The translations under genes were made by a program, and so were the position numbers. Under the pieces are notes generated by a model that was not told where the DNA came from, did not search any database, and saw only the letters and a list, made by a program, of their open reading frames with translations. A DNA stretch of 64,000 bases from Laburnicola sp. R22_1 (Eukaryota; Ascomycota; Dothideomycetes; Pleosporales; Didymosphaeriaceae): NCBI GenBank assembly GCA_014281115.1, contig JACONQ010000017.1, forward strand, positions 930,001 to 994,000, in the 5' to 3' direction. Positions within the stretch are counted from its first letter, which is position 1; the number at the start of each line of letters is the position of its first letter. This document shows positions 48,425 to 58,674 of this stretch, piece by piece.

Positions 48425-49895
48425 GATGGGCAGATAGATAGTGGACTCGTGCGTGCAGAATTGGTGGCTTGATGGGAGACTAGATGCCTTAGTGGAAAGT
48501 AGGGAAGAGGAACTGAGTCGCGGTACCTTTCCGGCGTCTTGGACAGCCTCCAAAGACCTACATGGGGCCGAGTGAGGTGGTTGGAACACGGCGGCAAGCC
48601 GAAATCACGCTGCCGGTTCGGTCGCTACCGGGCACCATCAGAGAGTATGTTTCTCTGGATTGGGTCGTCTGTGAGAGGGGGATGGAGTAAATGGGGGTGC
48701 AAGCACGGGCTCGCAGTCGCTACCTCAATCTGCGCGTGCGGGCAGAGAATCGGGGTTTTCTGGAGGAGACTGAGGACGCAAGGGGGAAGAGTGGGCAACG
48801 CGCCGCTGAAGCCATCAGGAGGCCCGGGATGGTTGTTTGCCCCAAAGATCAAAGTTCAAACCCACACTGCAGGCCATGCTGCGCTCGGCGCGTGCCCACA
48901 CTGGTGCAGGCCGACTACCCTTGAGTGGATCCAGGGACGAGGCAGGGTGCAGAAGCGCCAACCCGTCGACGCGCTATGCCATTGGCACGCCATGTCGTGT
49001 GGCGCTCCAGCATGGATCCTCTCCACATCTCCACATGCAACAGCGGCCGCTACACCGAGTATCGACATGGGATACAGCACATCTTCATCCCATGTGTTTG
49101 TCGGCAACCAGGAGTCAGTGTGACGACTATCGAGTCACCTCGGTAGGCCGCAACGCATCGGGATCGCGGCCAGGCAAAGGCGAGGCAGAGAACAAGGTCC
49201 ATTCTGGCAAACATGGCCCCTTCGACACGATCGGAAGCATGGAACGTTGAACGTCCTGCCGTGTCCGTACGACTGCTTCTTCGCCGATACATAGGTACGC
49301 ACTTTGTAGCGGGCAATATCCTGATCTGTGCCTCTATGTTTTGACATGCAATATTATGCATCTGCATCACATCACCCCGGGGCCCGTACAAAGTTTACCG
49401 AGACGTGCAAAGTGCTTCGAAGGGCCGTTTAATATGCGACTTTGGGAGGGCGCGACATGCGCCCGCACTCGCACAAGGGACAAAACTCTCGTCCTCGCTC
49501 CGGCCGGGATATAGGCCATATGAAAATAAGCCCCAGCCATTCCGGCGAGCCGGCCACGTGAACGGCCAAACTCCAGGGCTCGCTCCAACATTAAGGTTTA
49601 TTGCGGGGCGCCACCAATTAACACATAGCACCGTTGTCATGCAACCCACCTTCTATTCATCTACCTACTACCCTATGCCACTTTCCATCGTGCATCGCAT
49701 GCTTTGTAGTAAGTTTGTACCGTGCGCCCGACGTTCCCTGACGTTCCTGTTCCGAAGTAGTACATGCATCGAATTGCAACCCGGACCCGGAAGCGAAAGC
49801 CACAATCAACCACATTGGACAACGTCGCATCCAGGGGCAGACTAAGGCAATAGAGTTGAAAGCCCTTAGCGAAATAGCAGTTAATTAAGTACTAA
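48425..49895. other. Upstream region of the 971-aa gene up to AT-rich block 2
   Basis: GC-balanced, with no recognised gene on either strand. The promoter and 5' leader of the minus-strand gene should lie at its left end. Composition switches to AT-rich at about 49880. Confidence 0.5.
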
Positions 49896-49973
49896 TTATA
49901 ATTCAACAATGCCACTCCTATAGCTAAGCTCTGCTCTCCTAGTAATAGTTATATATAGTAACATTATAAGCTC
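49896..49973 (+). repeat. Border sequence shared with AT-rich block 1
   Basis: CTCTGCTCTCCTAG (49929-49942) and AATAGTTATATATAGTAA (49944-49961) match the left border of block 1 at 14437-14469. This copy is more AT-rich than the other, consistent with heavier RIP. Confidence 0.75.
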
Positions 49974-49997
49974 TACTAATTATTTTTAATTTTATAT

Positions 49998-50297
49998 ATA
50001 TGTTATTAAATTAACTACCTAGAAATAAAATAATAAAGGCTTTTATTATAAATAATATAATAAAAAAAGCAAAGCCTCTTGTAAGATAGTGGCGATCGCA
50101 GTAATTTATAGTGATATGGGTTGACTATTAGAATAGAGATGTCTTATTACTATGAAGAACCGAGGGCCTGAAGGTGTACGGGTGAGGCTAGGCATAAGGT
50201 TATTCCGGCCGAAGTCATGTGACTAAGGACCGACTATACAGCCATGCGGCAGTCTTACACCTCTTACTTAGTAATAAAAAAGAGCGTAAAAAAGTAA
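49998..50297 (+). mobile_element. Family A element split by a 179-bp insertion
   Basis: The first half is 49998-50080 (TGTTATTAAATTAACTACC to AAGCCTCTT) and the second half about 50260-50297 (ACTTAGTAATAAAAAAGAGCG to AAGTAATTA). The interruption falls where intact copies read GCAGAGCCCCCTGCTTAG. Confidence 0.75.
50081..50259. mobile_element. Unmutated 179-bp element nested in a family A copy
   Basis: A GC-balanced island that starts GTAAGA and ends TCTTACA, short inverted ends. CCTCTT occurs directly before (50075-50080) and after (50260-50265), consistent with a 5-6-bp target duplication. It contains no open frame and looks like a non-autonomous DNA element of unknown superfamily. Confidence 0.65.
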
Positions 50298-50303
50298 TTA
50301 ATA

Positions 50304-52698
50304 TATTCTATTAGTAGCCCAGACAAATTAGTCCGCCAGATAGTTTTTGCTAAGACCACAACACTTTACTATAAATTATAATATCTTAATAACACAACGC
50401 GTTATTATCTAATTAAGAAGGCAGAATTAAGCTTGCCCTTTACACCTATTAGAATAAGCAAATTTTAAGCCTATAATACGCTACTATAGCATATAATATC
50501 CTAAAGTCTACACTAAGTAATTAAATTAATAGAATTATCACCTAAGTAGATATATAATTAGGTATAGTAAAGCTTATTATAACTAAAGAGCAGACGCTTG
50601 TATAGTATATTCTTAATCTAAATTTGTAAGAATTTGCACCCTAGCTAGGTAAAATAGAAGATATAGCTAATAAACTACTAGCTGTGTAGTATAGAGACTT
50701 TATAAGATAATACTAGACTTAGCGCTTTATAAAGCGTGTACCTAAGCTTAAAATAGCTTTTAATTAAGTAAAGAACTAATAGAAAATATAATAGGAAGAC
50801 ATAGAAGTTATAAATACATAGTTTTAGTTAGTAAAGAATATAAAAGCTAAGTATAAAGTGTAGAATAAAGATATTTATAACTTTAATAAGATAGGCTTTT
50901 AGATAGAAGTTATTTACTTAATAAAAGTTATAACTAGTTTAAAAAGATATTTTTAACTTATACTTGTTTAGCTAGGCAACTATAAGTAGGTTATAGTAAT
51001 TTAGAGTATTTACGCTACTAGGTATACTACCTTACTCTTTATTATCTATAAAGGGCAAGTCTATATCTTAGTGTAGTATAAGAAGACTAGTATCCTTTAT
51101 AATTAGAAGCTTTTAGTCTTTAAAACTAGCTAAACTAATAATAAGCTTAGAGTTGTATAGTTAAAGCACTTTAACGCGTATATAAGGTCGCGCATAGTAA
51201 GGTTATAAAGGTTACTTATTCTAAATAGCTATAAGAGCTACTACTCCTATAATTTTAAGAATTATTGCCTAGAATAAAAGATCTTAACACTTTATATACT
51301 AGCGCACCTATCTTATATTCTCTAGATACTTAATATAGTCTATTATATGCTACTAAAGCTAAAGTACTCCTAGTGTGTATAGGACTTAGCACGCTAATAT
51401 TTTTTTATATTAATAAAAAGAGCTTCCTACTAGTCTTTTGCAATATATTTTTAATATATTTATACTAGAAAACTATAAGAAAGCCTTTAAGGCCTTTAGA
51501 CTTATTTTTTTAAATACGTTAGTAGTAGTAAATTATCTTAATATATGTATTTACACTCTACCTTTAGATATTCTACTAAATACACTATAGTAAGCTAGGA
51601 CTCTAAGTAATACCCTTAAGTTTAGATTCTAGTTAAAGCTTATATATAACTCTTTTATTTAGTCTCTATCTAATACTAAATTAAGCTACTTATAGCTTAT
51701 AAAAGGTGCTAAACTTATACTCTACTATGGTTTATTTTTTTACGACTAAGGGATTTCTAATAAAAATATTACAATAATAGTAGATATTCCTCCTACTATT
51801 GTATACAGAAAAGCATTTCAAGGTGTTAATAAAAGGGGTTAGCGCATTAGGCTTAATTTAAAAAAATATTAAAAAGGTAATTAATACTAAGTAAATAATG
51901 CGACTATACTCTACTATAGTATACTTTAAGAGACCTATATTAAGGAACTTAAGGAGCAAATTAAGGTTCTAATAAAGCAAAAAACGCGTAAAAGAAAGTG
52001 TATTTAGAAAGGTAGAACGCTAGACTTTACTTAAGAAGCAGATTTAGAAGTAGAAAGTCCTTTTATTACGGTAAAGTTATTAAAAAGGACGCGAGGTAGT
52101 AGTAAGGAAGAGGTAGATTCCTTAATACAACACTGCTATAGGAGGTGTTAAGAGTCTAGGCACAATATAAGAACTTATTAAATAAATAAAGAGATAAAGA
52201 AGAAGTTAGATATTATCTTTAGTAGCTTATTTTTAGATAGTATTAATAGTAAATTAGAGTAATTTTGTTATAGGTTACTATAAAGCTAAAAATAATAGGT
52301 TAACTTTATTTTATAATAGTACGTACTTAGTAACTAAAAATTAGATAAAGTACTACTTAAGATATAGTATGCTTTACTATAAATTATAATAAGTATACTA
52401 TATATTACCTATATATAGTATAGTAGATAATATATTATATATTATAGGAAGTCTTATTATAAAATTGTACTATTAAGAAAGACTCTTTAGTTTTATACAG
52501 CTACTATAGCCGCGCAAAGAGGCTATATAATATAAAAAGTAGATTAAATAGTAACTTGGTATATTATAAGTTATAGTAGGTTTTTATAAGTTACTATAAA
52601 GTAATGTTAGTAGTGTTCTATAATAAGTTATAAGGGACCTCAAAGTTACTAAGAAAAACTGTCCGGCGGACTAATTTGTCTGGGCTACTAATAGAATA
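50304..52698 (+). mobile_element. Fot1/pogo-type Tc1-mariner DNA transposon, RIP-destroyed
   Basis: About 2.4 kb with terminal inverted repeats of about 45 bp. Both ends begin TATTCTATTAGTAGCCCAGA and continue CAAATTAGTCCGCC; only two transitions separate the arms. TA flanks both ends, which fits this superfamily but is weak evidence in AT-rich DNA. The plus strand from about 50585 decodes, with stops, into a Fot1/pogo-like transposase: YILNLNL, then IEDIANKLLA, FIKRVPKL in the helix-turn-helix part, and DIYNFNKIGF at the first catalytic Asp region. Stops occur at positions expected from CAA, CAG or TGG codons after RIP, so it cannot make a transposase. Confidence 0.85.
51729..51904 (-). mobile_element. 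Family B element (176 bp) inside the Fot1-type relic
   Basis: Flanked by the 13-bp direct repeat TATACTCTACTAT at 51716-51728 and 51905-51917. The 3' end is the common B tail. The 5' end (GTCGCATTATTTACTTAGT on the minus strand) matches that of the 1.3-kb copy, so this is an internally deleted relative. Confidence 0.8.
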
Positions 52699-52852
52699 TA
52701 TTATAAAAATTAATTTTATATTATAGTATTTTAAGCGCTATTTTTATAGCTATATTTAAAGTAGTAGTAAATACTAAGTTATTAACTTTTATTATACTAT
52801 TTACTATCTTTTTTACGTTCTTTTTAATTACTAAGTAGAAGGCTTATTTATG

Positions 52853-52962
52853 TGGCGTTAAATTAACTACCTAGGGGTAGCACGACAAAGGCTTTCATCT
52901 TAAATAACATGACAAAAAAGCAGAGCCCCCTGCTTAGTAATTAAAAAGAGCGTGAAAAAGGT
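52853..52962 (+). mobile_element. Family A element, best preserved copy
   Basis: 110 bp, GTGGCGTTAAATTAACTACC through GAGCGTGAAAAAGGT, with CpA and TpG sites intact (GCACGACAAAGG, AACATGACA). It is flanked by the 14-bp direct repeat GAAGGCTTATTTAT at 52839-52852 and 52963-52976. It lacks the A-rich tail seen in other copies. Confidence 0.85.
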
Positions 52963-52976
52963 GAAGGCTTATTTAT

Positions 52977-53204
52977 TGAACATCTTCGTCGTGTGGAGAT
53001 TCTAACCAAGGTCGAGTTCGCACTATACACAGAGAGGAGTAAAATAGAAGGCACTAAAACCTAGTACCTAGCACACAGTGGTAGTAACAAAATATACACA
53101 AAATAACGATGATTTCGTCGTCGACTTTCTTCACGGCAGCATCGTCGACGGCAGTCAATGGACAGTCTGCCATCTGGCATGACTAAGTCACATGTTATCT
53201 CTCA
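52977..53204 (+). mobile_element. Family E element, unmutated copy
   Basis: A 228-bp GC-balanced island flanked by GAAGGCTTATTTAT at 52963-52976 and 53205-53218. No open frame and no obvious inverted ends. Its RIP-mutated relative is at 28517-28740 in the opposite orientation. Confidence 0.75.
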
Positions 53205-53361
53205 GAAGGCTTATTTATATAGTATCTTATAGAGCTAGTATATAGAAAAAAAGGTTATAGCTAGATTTTCTTTTACTATAGTATAGCTACAGAATATACT
53301 TTTGTTTATAAAAAAAATAGTAGGAGGCTTTTCTTTTTTTTTATTATATTATTTAAGATAT

Positions 53362-53476
53362 GTTATTAAATTATCTATCTAGGGGCAGAATAATAAAGGC
53401 TTTTATCTTAAATAATATAAAAAAAGTAGAGCCCCCTACTTAGTAATTAAAAGAGTATAAAAAAGGTAAACAAAAA
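53362..53476 (+). mobile_element. Family A element next to an inverted partial copy
   Basis: A sense copy (TGTTATTAAATTATC, CTAGGGGCAGAATAATAAAG, CCCCCTACTTAG) with tail GGTAAACAAAAAAAG. Directly to its left, about 53315-53361 is a partial antisense copy (AGTAGGAGGCTTTTC to TTATTTAAGAT). Confidence 0.65.
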
Positions 53477-53482
53477 AAGCGC

Positions 53483-53545
53483 ATCTTAATCTACTTTAAC
53501 CTCAAACTAAAAAAAGGTTAAAAAAGGTATTTAGCAAGCTAATAA
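53483..53545 (+). repeat. Short dispersed repeat C, copy 2
   Basis: TCTACTTTAACCTCAAACTA, then AAGGTTAAAAAAGGTATTTAGC, matches 22001-22066 in the same orientation. Confidence 0.6.
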
Positions 53546-53978
53546 TATTTAAATTATAGGGGAATAATATATAGATAGGGTAAATACTAGTAAGTAAATA
53601 GTTTATATAGAGAAAGAGAGAACTACTAATAGTAACCTTAAAATTAAAAAGTTACTAGTGTCTATACACTATATAGGCAAGAGTACCTAAAAGTGTTAAG
53701 GTTTTAATATTATTATATAATAGTATTATATAGGGATTATATAATAGTATTATATAGGGATTATATAATATCTATACGCTACAGCCTATACGCTATAGAA
53801 TCTTCTTCTTTCTATTTATACTCCTTCTAGATATAAGTAATTAATACTAAAGTTAGTTTTATTATATTATTTTATTTTCTTATATAATTACCCTATACAC
53901 TCTCTACACTTATTAGTATAGAGTATTAGATATTAATATCTATATAGCTAGCTGTAGAGTACCCATTTAATAAATATA

Positions 53979-54088
53979 GGATTTTTTTTTGCAACTAAGA
54001 GGTTTCTAATAAAAAGATAATAATAATAGTAGTTATTCCTTCTACTATTATAGACATAGAAAAGCGTTTTAAGGAGTTAATAAACAGG
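53979..54088 (-). mobile_element. Family B retroposon copy (about 110 bp)
   Basis: It contains GCAACTAAGAGGTTTCTAAT, the inverted pair AATAGTAG / CTACTATT and GAAAAGCGTTTTAAGGAG. The target duplication is not clear. Confidence 0.65.
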
Positions 54089-54103
54089 ATTAAATTTAAA
54101 TAT

Positions 54104-54222
54104 AATTACTTTTTTACGCTATTTTTAATTACTAAGTAGAGGGCTCTACTTTTTTTTATATTATTTAAGATAAAAGCCTTTATTATTCTACCCCTAGGTA
54201 GTTAATTTAACAACACATATAA
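54104..54222 (-). mobile_element. Family A element, antisense, RIP-mutated
   Basis: The reverse complement starts GTGTTGTTAAATTAACTACC, the alternative 5' end of the family, and ends GCGTAAAAAAGTAATT. It lies at the right edge of block 2, about 180 bp from the hop1 stop codon. Confidence 0.7.
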
Positions 54223-54402
54223 GTAAACTTTCAAAAAATAGAGTTATAAAAAACGCCCCCGTAACGCAGCCAGCACATGAGAGCCAGCCTTTTGAAAGCA
54301 CTCAAAAATAGTAGTGGAACTTTTTAGCTCATGTTGTGAGCTGGTGCTTAACCAGATGTGAGGGCCATAAAACCTCTGATGAGCCTTTGTGTACTCCAGT
54401 AA

Positions 54403-56986
54403 TCAGGAGTTGGCTCGAAGATAGTTATCGTGGTCTGGCGTGTAAATCGCATTGCTATCAAACGCGAGATGCGGGATTGGCCGTGAAATTCGAGGAGTCT
54501 TCGGTTGACGACCATCGTCAGGAAGTGTAACGTCCTTGCGCTTCCGACCCGCGGTGTTGACGACAGCCTGCTCTGTAACATAAGCTCGCTCCACCTAGCA
54601 AATTAGGGTTAGGTAGCTTTTCGATTGGGTAGGGCTCATGAGAACGTACAAGATCTTCGATCTTGCTGGTGGGATTGAGGTAGGTCTGCTTCAGTACTTG
54701 CTCGGAGACTTCGGACAAACTGAGCTTCACATGTTGTCCGGCCTTGGATTTCTTCGTTTTCATTAGCAGGACAATGTTGTCATGTTGCAGCTCTTGGAGC
54801 AGATCCATGATCTCAACTCGTGTGTACCCTACTCAGTCAGCAATTGTTGGTATTCCATAGTTATCAAAGTCTTACCAAGAGCTTGAGCGATTCGAGTCGG
54901 TGTTTCCAGGCTTTGCTCGCGGAGGCTATGAATCACTTGTCGGGTACGCGCGAGGTTCACAACTTCTGCAAGATGCTTCCCGTCATTGTTGTCCAGGAGG
55001 CATGTATAGCACGCATGCTCTACCGGTATCCTCACATCGCCGGGTCCTTCGTAACCATAACATTGCGCGTGCTGCGAACTGTTGCAGAAGTGGCATTGTA
55101 TCTGCCAATTGTCAGTGCTGCAAAATACAATATTAGGACAAAAGTCTAAGTACTGCGTGTTACCCCCGGATAGGCGACACGGAGGCCGAATGTACTCAAA
55201 CTTTTGTCTTGTAGCTGTGGCATGGGCATCGGTCTATACTCACTACATTGTCCTGCTCTTTTGTTCCACATTCACAACTCATAACTGGGCCTGGCGATCT
55301 GCGCCTCGGCGAAGTCCTTGTTCGAGCCGCTTCTCTACTTTCGCGCTTCTTGTGCAGTACTTGAATCGTTTCTGTGGAAAACTTTAACCGGAACAATGGA
55401 CTAGGTGGACGGGGAATGAGCTGGGTATCTTGCGCTTGCCGCGGTTCGACAGGTCTCTGGTGGTTTGTTAACAAAATATGTCCAGAGCACAATAGGCACA
55501 TAGAAAGCTCACCAGGGCTCTTAGTCTGATAAGATCTTCCTTGTCTTGCGTGCCAACGCCTGTCTCTGTTCCAGTGCGATCGGGCTCACCGGTTTCTACG
55601 GTCTCCTGCTGCCTCTGCTCTTGAGACTTTGAGATCGAGGCAACTGCTTCTTTGCCCATCACTGCAGTTATCTGGTTGATTGAAGTCCCTTGTACTTGAA
55701 CGCCATTTCCGGGGATATCCTGCTGAGCCTTTGGCGCGTCATCTTTAGTGCCGAATGGCTCTAACCGACTGAATTCTTCTCCATATTCGAACTCTGGCAT
55801 TACAACTGCTTCGCCACCATCAGTAGCCATGGCTGCGGTTTCTTTTGTGTAGACAACGCCAAGTTCGACTATTTGAAGGCCTGTTTTGACTTGTCCACAA
55901 GTACTTATCTCCATTGCCCATCCTTCAGTGACAGGAAAACTGATGTTCTCGTCTGCAGACGGAGAGAAACCTAGGGGCTGGTACCCTGAAGGCCTGCGCG
56001 CGTTCCTAAAAGTAAGAGTGCTGTCAGCGGATCCCACAAGGAGGTCTACTCTGGACTTGCTTACCAAATCAGGTACGGGCTCATGCAACAACGCTCCGGT
56101 AGACACGGCATCGATCCGTTCAAAGTGACCATGTTCCTGACTATGGTGTTCAGAGCCTCGCGAGCATTTTGTAGAGAGATCGTCTTCTTGTTCTTCGCGT
56201 CCTTTACTTCCACGTCAACGGAGATTCCGCCGTCTGTCAAGGACTCGGCGTATTGGAAATGAAAACAGTATAGCTCTAGCACCTCCGTCGGCTGCTTGGG
56301 ATCCGCGAAGATGGAAAACTGAAGCTGGCTCAAATAGCCTCGTTTGATGGCCTCGAATACGCCAGTCTCCTACAGTGGGTCAGCAATCAAGCTATGGCTT
56401 GTTTTCGAGCTGTAGATAAAGCATCTTACTAGCCACTTGATGATCAGATCGCCACGAACAGACGCGTTTCTCTTGAGTATGTACAAATGATATCCTTTCT
56501 GCTGTGGGCGCTCTCCATGTGGTAGTGTTTGATCGCCGTCACCGTGCGTGAAATCGTGGTAAGAACAGTGATTGTTGATGGAAGTGTAATACATAGTCCG
56601 GAAATAGTCCGATGGCAATAGATCCCTCATCCATAGAATGGTACTGCAGGTTCGGTCGTGATGAGCATTTCCCATCTACACTCTGTTCCCGGGGGTACTC
56701 ACCTGATAGCACTGAAAAGAAATGTCTGAATGATCTCAATAGATTCATCAGTGATGTTCCCATGCTGATCCTTCGCTGAGAGCTTCGTGCGCTCGGCTTG
56801 CTGGATTAGCTGCACGTGTGTTCCGCGCAGAGCCGGCTCTTTTGCTTTCAATGTGATCTCAGAAGAAGATTGCATGTGCGGCATACTCTCCACAGCACTT
56901 GTGTCGGCCGAAGTCGGCTGCGCCTTCCCCTTGGACTTGGTGGGCTTGCGCGACCGCACCACGGTGCGTCCCCCAGCCGAGGGCAT
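54403..56986 (-). CDS. hop1: Meiotic chromosome axis protein Hop1 (HORMA domain)
   Basis: HORMA-domain protein of the meiotic chromosome axis, which promotes double-strand breaks and inter-homologue recombination. Eight exons in phase: 56986-56703, 56643-56430, 56369-56065, 56005-55513, 55456-55244, 55101-54876, 54828-54650, 54594-54403; 701 residues. HORMA begins near residue 75 (ESIEIIQTFLFSAI, then MRDLLPSDYF) and runs to about residue 300. A PHD-like zinc finger spans exons 5-6 (MSCECGTKEQDN, IQCHFCNSSQHAQCYGYEG, CYTC) and is followed by a winged-helix-like segment (MDLLQELQHDNIVLL), the layout known for fungal Hop1. Intron 5, inside the zinc finger, is 142 nt and holds a complete M1 element. 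The exon 5 acceptor is the least certain boundary. The gene ends about 160 bp from the RIP-degraded block. Confidence 0.9.
55127..55219 (-). mobile_element. M1 MITE-like element, copy 4, within hop1 intron 5
   Basis: About 93 bp with ends TTAGGACAAAAGTCTAAGTAC and the inverse of GTACTCAAACTTTTGTCTTG. It lies wholly inside the intron 55102-55243, leaving about 25 bp on each side for the splice sites. Without it the intron would be about 49 nt, normal for this gene. Confidence 0.75.
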
Positions 56987-58674
56987 CGTGGGTGCAACTG
57001 CGTTCGCGACGAAGAAGATGAACGAGACAGTCAGATATCTGATAGTAAGAGATTTGGAGGGATGTGGGGATGGAGAGTAGGACACATGGAGGCAGGGCGA
57101 TGGTTATCTAGGCAGCTGCTAGGGCGGTCAGCACCGTGAGGAAAGAGCGACCTGCGAGCTCGGAAGCACGGATGATCCATAACGTGTATCCACACGACGA
57201 AGAAACGTATGGTGCGCGTATGAGCATTTCCCGGCTGAACCTTTGCGTATGGCCCTTCGCACTGGTGCATAAGCATGATTTGAATTGAGGCGACATGGAA
57301 CGGTAAACAAACCCAAGACGGGTCGCGTAGTCGTATGATACACGGTACCGAGATGATTTACAGCCAGCGTGTCGATGGCACAATCTTTCAAACGCTCTTC
57401 TAGGGGATGCTCATGCATGGTCGGTGGTCAAGCCGTTCCATACTCGCAATCCGTCCGTGACGCAACATGACTAGCTCTTCCATGCCTGCAACGGCCAGTA
57501 AACAATCTTGTAGTGAGAGAAGCGAACTTGCAGACGTATTCTGTGTGGAGATCAATGACGAGAGACTAGGGCAGTGGCATCATCGTCAAGCGGGTAATGC
57601 AAAGTGGATGGGGAGGGAGCAAGATGTAGCTATTCGAACCAGAGCGCTGATTGGTGGACAACATCGATCTACAACTGCTATCTTGAGATAGCTGGTATAT
57701 TGCTCGCGCACCGCTGTTGTCACACAATGACAGAGGGGACCGTTCATCAGCGGTCGTCCGTTGTAGGTGCGGACAGCAGCATCGCCCGCGGTTGATCTCA
57801 GTCGACAGAACAAAGACGTCCAGGAATGCCTGCGACACCGCTCCCAAGGCGTGCAATATTCCAACGTAGTCGAAGAGAGGCGGTGGATGGCGAGATAAGA
57901 AGGCGGCAGCGTTGGAGACGTCGTGCAATGAGGACCCTGCACGCAACACCTTTTGTGGTACCAAAATGTTGTGTTGACAGGAGAGGCATCAACATCGGGA
58001 AGGCGGCATCGACGAAGGGGCCACGGGAAGGCGCGCAGTTAGTAAGAGGAGCTGAAATGCATCAGCGACGGGCTTTTTTGGCGACCAGGCACGTCCTGGC
58101 ATGACGCGGGCGCGGGCATATAACGTGTATCGCGCTCAGGCGTGAAATTCGAATGGCCGGCAGGCTCACGGTCCTTGTGACTTTGCCGAGAGTGCCTCCT
58201 CCTTCTTGCCTTCCCCACCAACTCCATCCACCATACTCTCTCCCCCGCCACTTTCTCCTTTCCCGGTACGAAGTAGAGTCGTTGCGCAACGCGCTCACTC
58301 ACCGCCGCCGTGACCTACTTGTGCACCTGCACGTTGCCATCCGCCTGCGCCATTCCGCTTCTCCTGGTCCCGTCTTCGTAAGCCCTGATTGCCCGAGGGA
58401 CACGAGCAACGCCGACCACCTCTCGACGCCCTCCTCGCCCTCTCTGGCTTGCCTGACTCCGACTGTGGATTGTACTCATGTTCGGATAGACTAGCGCTCC
58501 TCTCGTTCGCAGTCCGGTCGGTTCGCCCCCGCGCCTCAACCCCATACCATACACACCCTCGGCACCTCTCGAATCCGTACTCGTCGGTGAACAGTGCACT
58601 AGGACGGAACAGCCCCCGACGGGCTTTTTGCAGTCATCGAGCCTCACGAGACGTCCTGCAACCACGGGCGCATT
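56987..58674. other. Divergent intergenic region between hop1 and cdc4
   Basis: 1.7 kb with no recognised gene. The last 450 bases before the cdc4 start are rich in C and T on the plus strand, a common feature of fungal promoters and leaders. Open frames at 57566-57964 (-) and 57826-58104 (+) overlap one another and show no domain. Confidence 0.5.

Larger units (their letters stand above)
49974..54240. repeat. AT-rich, RIP-degraded block 2
   Basis: About 4.3 kb with the same composition as block 1. The largest component is a decayed Fot1/pogo-type transposon; shorter A, B, E and C repeats lie on both sides. Two unmutated islands stand out, 50081-50259 and 52853-53204. No gene is intact. Confidence 0.9.
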
